Below are positions 6,922 through 9,309 of a stretch of DNA of 9,309 bases, piece after piece. A program made the position numbers and the translations under genes. Numbering within the stretch: the first letter of the stretch is position 1; each line of letters opens with the position of its first letter. Source of the DNA: Spirochaetales bacterium (GTDB taxonomy: Bacteria; Spirochaetota; Spirochaetia; DSM-27196; SLAA01); NCBI GenBank assembly GCA_007126415.1, contig SLBH01000332.1, positions 1 through 9,309 of the forward strand, written 5' to 3'. The notes under the pieces were generated by a model. The model was given only the letters and a program-made list of their open reading frames with translations, made no database searches and was not told the origin of the DNA.

Positions 6922-6957
6922 ATGACCGGTTATGACCGGTTAGACAATGGGGACAAT
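6922..6957. repeat. Two pairs of short direct repeats, candidate regulator binding sites
   Basis: ATGACCGGTT is repeated exactly head to tail at 6922-6931 and 6932-6941, putting two ACCGGT palindromic cores exactly 10 bp apart on the same face of the helix. Just to the right GACAAT occurs at 6943-6948 and 6952-6957, 9 bp apart. The four elements form one 36-bp cluster between the mutase gene and the overlapping promoters, the position expected for activator or repressor binding. No regulator gene is in the window, so the protein is unknown. Confidence 0.5.
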
Positions 6958-6974
6958 TCGAGCATTTGCACCCG

Positions 6975-7004
6975 ATTATACTTGACAGATTAAACTGCTA
7001 GCCA
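6975..7004 (-). promoter_or_regulatory. Candidate minus-strand promoter for the methylmalonyl block
   Basis: On the minus strand a perfect -10 hexamer TATAAT lies at 6980-6975. The best -35 at a permitted distance (18 bp) is TGGCTA at 7004-6999, matching the consensus at three of six positions, so an activator may be needed. Transcription would start near 6968 and leave a leader of roughly 195 nt before the mutase gene. I found no better sigma-70 pair closer to the gene. The perfect -10 in an AT-rich patch is the main support. Confidence 0.4.
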
Positions 7005-7010
7005 CATCAT
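6982..7010 (+). promoter_or_regulatory. Candidate plus-strand promoter for the TAXI receptor gene
   Basis: A perfect -35 TTGACA (6982-6987) is followed after 17 bp by CATCAT (7005-7010), four of six matches to TATAAT. Transcription would start near 7017, giving a leader of about 165 nt. The -35 abuts the minus-strand -10 at 6975-6980, so the two candidate promoters occupy the same DNA and probably compete. Confidence 0.5.
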
Positions 7011-7048
7011 CTCAAGCATGGAGAAAGCCCAAACAGCACGAGCGAAAC

Positions 7049-7073
7049 GCACCTACTCCGCGTAAGGAGGTGA
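7049..7073 (+). promoter_or_regulatory. Orphan full-length Shine-Dalgarno sequence with a partly complementary upstream segment
   Basis: TAAGGAGGTGAT (7063-7074) is complementary to almost the whole 16S 3' tail, yet no proper gene follows. The ATG at 7073 is only 2 nt from GGAGG and opens a 15-codon frame that ends in TGA at 7120. Upstream, CACCTACTCC (7050-7059) can pair with GGAGGTG (7066-7072), with a small bulge, and hide the site in RNA. It may be a ribosome standby site, a short leader peptide, or a relic of a lost gene. The real receptor start lies about 108 nt further on. Confidence 0.35.
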
Positions 7074-7149
7074 TGACGGGAAAGAAGTGTCGCAAATCGA
7101 CTGATGGACGGCGAGGCTGACGACGTATCGGCTTCGAGCGAGTGAAGAG

Positions 7150-7166
7150 TTTTTCGGAACGAAAAA
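7150..7166 (+). promoter_or_regulatory. Perfect hairpin directly before the receptor ribosome binding site
   Basis: TTTTTCG-GAA-CGAAAAA is a perfect inverted repeat with 7-bp arms and a 3-nt loop. Its last base is shared with the AGGAGG box at 7166-7171 that serves the ATG at 7181 (9-nt spacing). In mRNA it could present the ribosome binding site or affect stability. The stem is mostly A-U and therefore weak. Confidence 0.45.
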
Positions 7167-7180
7167 GGAGGAACGAGGAA

Positions 7181-8161
7181 ATGAAATCAACGCGAATCAA
7201 CAAGGGCTTGGTCTTGGCGCTGATAGCGGTGCTTCTGGTAGTTGTGGGTTTCTCGGTTGCGGCCGGCGGTGCTGCGGAAACTGAGCGCGTGGTATTGGCT
7301 ACCGGCGGAACCGGAGGCGTGTATTATCCCCTCGGCGGCGCAATGGCTAATATCTGGAGCAACGAGATCGAGAATCTTAGCGCAAGCTCGGAGTCAACCG
7401 GTGCTTCGGTTGAGAACGTAAACCTTGTGAATTACCAGGAGTCGCAGTTCGGGCTCGTCCAGAACGACATCGCGTACTATGCCTTCAATGGGGTCGAGAT
7501 GTTCGACGACGACGAACCGATGAGCAGCATGCGCGGCGTTTTCACGATGTATCCCGAAACAATTCAAATAATCGCGCGCGCCGGTGCCGACGTACAGACC
7601 ATCGATGACATTGCCGGTAAGCGTGTCGCGGTGGGCGCTCCCGGAAGCGGTACGGAGGTGAACGCGCGTCAGATACTCCAGGCACACGGGGTCACATACG
7701 ATGACATTCGAGAGGACTTCCTGTCCTTTGCTGAGGCTGCAGACGCGCTGCGAGACGGAAACGTCGACGTAGCCTTCGTCACCGCCGGTCTTCCAACAGC
7801 CAGCGTCATCGACCTTGCCACCACTACAAACGTAAATCTTGTCAGTATCGAGTCGGCCATGGTGGACAGCATCATCGACCAATGGCCTTACTACGCCGAG
7901 GTTGCAATTCCGGGCGGCACATATCCCGGCCAGGACTCCGACGTCCAAGCGGTAGCGGTAATGGCAATGATGATCGTTCATGAGTCGCTAGACGAGGAGC
8001 TGGTCTACAACGTCACCAAGGCAACTCTCGAGAACACAAGCGTACTCGGCGATACCCACGATCGTGGCCGCGAGGTCACTGCAGAGACGGCTCTCGACGG
8101 TATGTCGATTGAGCTTCACCCGGGTGCACAGCGATACTACGAAGAAGTCGGACTGTACTGA
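7181..8161 (+). CDS. TAXI-family TRAP transporter solute-binding receptor
   Basis: A periplasmic binding protein of 326 residues that captures a small organic acid or amino acid for a TRAP membrane transporter driven by Na+ or H+. Residues 1-28 form a signal peptide: basic start, hydrophobic core LVLALIAVLLVVVGF, then small residues. There is no lipobox Cys, so it should be soluble. TAXI hallmarks are ATGGTGGVYYPLGGAMANI at 40-58, then GKRVAVGAPGSGTEVNARQIL at 146-166 (as GKRVAVGAPGSG plus TEVNARQIL), and a C-terminal ELHPGAQRYYEEVGLY. The ATG at 7181 has AGGAGG 9 nt upstream; an in-frame GTG at 7142 would add 13 residues without a good site and spoil the signal peptide. TAXI receptors usually sit beside a fused DctMQ-type permease gene, but none follows here. 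The ligand cannot be read from sequence; glutamate or another dicarboxylate is only a guess. Confidence 0.93.
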   Translation: MKSTRINKGLVLALIAVLLVVVGFSVAAGGAAETERVVLATGGTGGVYYPLGGAMANIWSNEIENLSASSESTGASVENVNLVNYQESQFGLVQNDIAYYAFNGVEMFDDDEPMSSMRGVFTMYPETIQIIARAGADVQTIDDIAGKRVAVGAPGSGTEVNARQILQAHGVTYDDIREDFLSFAEAADALRDGNVDVAFVTAGLPTASVIDLATTTNVNLVSIESAMVDSIIDQWPYYAEVAIPGGTYPGQDSDVQAVAVMAMMIVHESLDEELVYNVTKATLENTSVLGDTHDRGREVTAETALDGMSIELHPGAQRYYEEVGLY

Positions 8162-8177
8162 GCAATTACGTTGCTCA
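8159..8177 (+). terminator. Perfect hairpin overlapping the receptor stop codon
   Basis: TGAGCAA-TTACG-TTGCTCA is a perfect inverted repeat with 7-bp arms and a 5-nt loop that includes the TGA stop. No T-run follows, so it is not a classical intrinsic terminator. It could protect the receptor mRNA 3' end. Confidence 0.35.
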
Positions 8178-8209
8178 ACGGCTCATAACCGACAAGCAAG
8201 CCACCCTGC

Positions 8210-8240
8210 GGGCCGGGCGCGAAGAAACCTCGCCCGGCCC
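8210..8240 (+). terminator. GC-rich 10-bp hairpin in the receptor-korD spacer
   Basis: GGGCCGGGCG and CGCCCGGCCC form a perfect all-GC stem around an 11-nt loop, 49 nt after the receptor stop. This is the strongest stem in the window. There is no following T-run (ACAGCTTTGAAC), so termination would need Rho or the hairpin would act as a 3' stabiliser. It suggests the receptor and the oxidoreductase genes are not expressed as one simple unit. Confidence 0.5.
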
Positions 8241-8256
8241 ACAGCTTTGAACTGGT

Positions 8257-8287
8257 TATGCGGGGCCGTCAACCTCGGTCCCGCATA
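8257..8287 (+). promoter_or_regulatory. 12-bp hairpin just upstream of korD, able to compete with the preceding hairpin
   Basis: TATGCGGGGCCG and CGGTCCCGCATA pair over 12 positions (one G-U) around the 7-nt loop TCAACCT, ending 20 nt before the korD ATG. Part of its left arm, GGGCCG at 8263-8268, is also complementary to CGGCCC at 8235-8240 in the previous hairpin, so the two structures can be mutually exclusive. That geometry is seen in attenuators, but no leader peptide or known ligand-binding fold is recognisable, and no T-run follows. Confidence 0.45.
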
Positions 8288-8307
8288 CGCTGGAGAGCGT
8301 TATACCA

Positions 8308-8514
8308 ATGCCGAAAAAAACAATTAACGAGGTCCGCATCAACTATCTCTGGTGTAAGCGGTGCGGTATCTGCGTACATTTTTGCCCCCGTCAGGTGTTT
8401 AGTGCCGACGACGATAAGCTCCCCCGTGTGCAAGCGCTCGACCGCTGCACCGCCTGTCGGCTCTGCGAGTATTGGTGCCCCGACCTTGCCATTGAGGTCT
8501 TAACCGATGAGTAG
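8308..8514 (+). CDS. korD: 2-oxoacid:ferredoxin oxidoreductase delta subunit (two [4Fe-4S] ferredoxin domain)
   Basis: A 68-residue small iron-sulfur subunit that passes electrons from the thiamine-diphosphate catalytic subunit of a 2-oxoacid oxidoreductase to soluble ferredoxin. It carries two complete CxxCxxCxxxCP motifs, Cys16/19/22/26 and Cys47/50/53/57, enough for two [4Fe-4S] clusters. The segment between, FSADDDKLPRVQALDRCTAC, is typical of KorD/VorD proteins. The length fits the short KorD type; pyruvate PorD is usually longer. The ATG at 8308 has GGAG 12 nt upstream, a longer than ideal spacing, so expression may be weak or structured-RNA controlled. The gene overlaps the alpha subunit by 8 bp, which suggests coupled translation. 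A stand-alone ferredoxin is the alternative, but the overlap argues against it. Confidence 0.9.
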   Translation: MPKKTINEVRINYLWCKRCGICVHFCPRQVFSADDDKLPRVQALDRCTACRLCEYWCPDLAIEVLTDE

Positions 8515-9309
8515 AGAAATTTCTTTCGTCCAGGGCAATCAGGCCTGCGCAGAGGCGGCCCTCTACGCGGGAATCGGCTTCTACGCCGGCTACCCGATCA
8601 CCCCGTCTTCCGAGATCATGGAGCATATGTCTCGGCGCATGCCGGGTCTAGGTCTCAAGTTTCTGCAGATGGAAGACGAGATCGCTTCCCTTGCCGCGAT
8701 CATCGGTGCCTCGTTAACGGGGCACAAAGTCATGACCGCGACGAGTGGGCCCGGGTTTTCATTGATGCAGGAAACATTGGGGTTTGCGGTGATGGCCGAG
8801 ATTCCCTGTGTCGTCGTAAATGTCCAACGTGGCGGGCCGTCTACCGGCCTCCCGACGCAAGCAGCGCAGTCGGATGTTTACCAGGCACGGTGGGGCACCC
8901 ACGGTGACCACGCAATTATCGCGCTTACTGCGTCTAATCACCAGGATATCTTTGAACTGACGGTAGATGCCTTTAACATGGCTGAAACTTACCGCACCCC
9001 GGTGGTCCTGCTTCTCGACGAGGCTATCGGTCATCTGCGAGAGAAGCTGCAGATCCCCGATAAGGGAGAGCTTGAAGTGGTGAAGCGATTGCGAACCGCC
9101 GTGCCGGACGGCGTAGACTACCATCCCTACCTCCCTCGGGAGGACGGAAGACTACCGATGTCCGATTTCGGTGACAAGCATAGGTATAACGTCACCGGCC
9201 TGTACCACAACATGTGGGGATTCCCGACTACAAACCCGGACGTTATTCATGGTCTCATCCACCACTTGGTCGATAAGATCGAGAACAACCTTCACCAAAT
9301 TACGCGCTA
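8507..9309 (+). CDS. korA: 2-oxoacid:ferredoxin oxidoreductase alpha subunit (KorA/VorA type), first 267 residues, cut by right edge
   Basis: The alpha subunit of a four-subunit 2-oxoacid:ferredoxin oxidoreductase, which oxidatively decarboxylates a 2-oxoacid to its acyl-CoA and reduces ferredoxin. The frame stays open to the window edge from the ATG at 8507 (GAGG 9 nt upstream). Signatures are GNQACAEAALYAG (10-22), YPITPSSEI (29-37), QMEDEIASLAAIIGAS (54-69), TSGPGFSLM (79-87) and RGGPSTGLPTQAAQSDV (108-124). The region near 220-262 (GDKHRYNVTGLYHN, then NPDVIHGLIHHLVDKIE) is the linker found in KorA-type alphas. Family alphas are about 350-390 long, so about 100 residues are missing, and korB and korC probably follow. 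2-Oxoglutarate is the likeliest substrate, since it would feed succinyl-CoA to the neighbouring block, but branched-chain 2-oxoacids (VorA) cannot be excluded. Confidence 0.92.
   Translation, partial: MSREISFVQGNQACAEAALYAGIGFYAGYPITPSSEIMEHMSRRMPGLGLKFLQMEDEIASLAAIIGASLTGHKVMTATSGPGFSLMQETLGFAVMAEIPCVVVNVQRGGPSTGLPTQAAQSDVYQARWGTHGDHAIIALTASNHQDIFELTVDAFNMAETYRTPVVLLLDEAIGHLREKLQIPDKGELEVVKRLRTAVPDGVDYHPYLPREDGRLPMSDFGDKHRYNVTGLYHNMWGFPTTNPDVIHGLIHHLVDKIENNLHQITR

Larger units (their letters stand above)
6773..7180. other. Divergent intergenic region without a gene (408 bp)
   Basis: This stretch separates the leftward propionyl pathway genes from the rightward receptor gene. It is more AT-rich than the flanks between about 6860 and 7010. 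I see no convincing coding frame. It contains a 17-bp palindrome (6850-6866), a tandem 10-bp repeat and a second direct repeat (6922-6957), overlapping candidate promoters (6975-7010), and a leader with hairpins and a strong orphan ribosome binding site (7011-7180). I see no cobalamin-riboswitch B12-box-like sequence on either strand. The part next to the mutase gene, 6773-6840, holds only its ribosome binding site. Confidence 0.85.

Noticed and set aside
6773..6970. Cobalamin riboswitch in the leader of the B12-dependent mutase block
   Set aside because: I searched both strands by eye for a B12-box-like conserved segment and the surrounding long-range structure and found neither; the region is also shorter than a full class I cobalamin riboswitch would need.
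7073..7120. 15-codon leader peptide in the receptor leader as a real gene
   Set aside because: The ATG is only 2 nt from the ribosome binding site, and there is no run of regulatory codons or recognisable sequence. I kept only the orphan site as a finding.
7394..7981. Open minus-strand frame of 195 codons opposite the TAXI receptor
   Set aside because: The receptor frame has clear family motifs and a signal peptide. The antisense frame has none and no ribosome binding site that I can defend.
8210..8240. Classical intrinsic terminator after the receptor gene
   Set aside because: The stem is strong, but no T-run follows on the plus strand and none lies on the far side for the minus strand, so it was listed only as a hairpin of uncertain role.
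8759..9124. Open minus-strand frame of 121 codons opposite korA
   Set aside because: It lies wholly inside the korA frame, which carries conserved motifs through this stretch; the antisense product resembles no family I know.
1..9309. Insertion sequences, phage genes, tRNA or rRNA genes, defence systems, or a wholly new gene family
   Set aside because: Every substantial frame with coding character belongs to a known metabolic or transport family. I saw no transposase, integrase, terminal inverted repeats with target duplication, tRNA cloverleaf or rRNA segment.

Overview
The window is a metabolic region of an anaerobic or fermentative bacterium with Na+-coupled bioenergetics. It has moderately high GC and strong GGAGG-type ribosome binding sites. 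Two gene blocks diverge from a 408-bp intergenic region at 6773-7180. I cannot name the species. The solute receptor has an Ala-Ala-Gly-Gly-Ala-Ala-Glu mature N-terminus, which resembles spirochaete periplasmic proteins, but this is only a weak taxonomic hint.

Left block (minus strand, about 6772 down to the left edge): eight tightly packed genes that together convert succinyl-CoA to propionyl-CoA and conserve the decarboxylation energy as a Na+ gradient. In transcription order they are the methylmalonyl-CoA mutase catalytic subunit, the separate B12-binding subunit, the MeaB-type G-protein chaperone, methylmalonyl-CoA epimerase, the decarboxylase carboxyltransferase (alpha), the small membrane anchor (gamma/delta), the biotin carrier, and the Na+-translocating membrane beta subunit, which is cut by the window edge. 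The mutase makes (R)-methylmalonyl-CoA, the epimerase converts it to (S), the carboxyltransferase moves CO2 to biotin, and the membrane subunit releases CO2 while exporting Na+. No biotin carboxylase gene is present, which favours the decarboxylase over propionyl-CoA carboxylase. The set could also run in reverse.

Middle (6773-7180): no gene. It holds a candidate plus-strand promoter overlapping a perfect minus-strand -10 hexamer, a 17-bp perfect palindrome, two pairs of short direct repeats, and a structured leader containing a full-length Shine-Dalgarno sequence with no convincing gene behind it.

Right block (plus strand): a TAXI-family TRAP solute receptor with no permease gene beside it; then a 146-bp spacer with three perfect or near-perfect hairpins; then the start of a 2-oxoacid:ferredoxin oxidoreductase operon. 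That operon begins with a two-cluster ferredoxin subunit (KorD-like), which overlaps the alpha subunit (KorA-like, cut by the right edge) by 8 bp. If the enzyme acts on 2-oxoglutarate it makes succinyl-CoA, the substrate of the left block, so the two sides may form one route. That link is inferred.

Nothing here looks like an entirely new class of system. The parts most worth a second look are the shared divergent control region, the spacer hairpins and the receptor without a permease.
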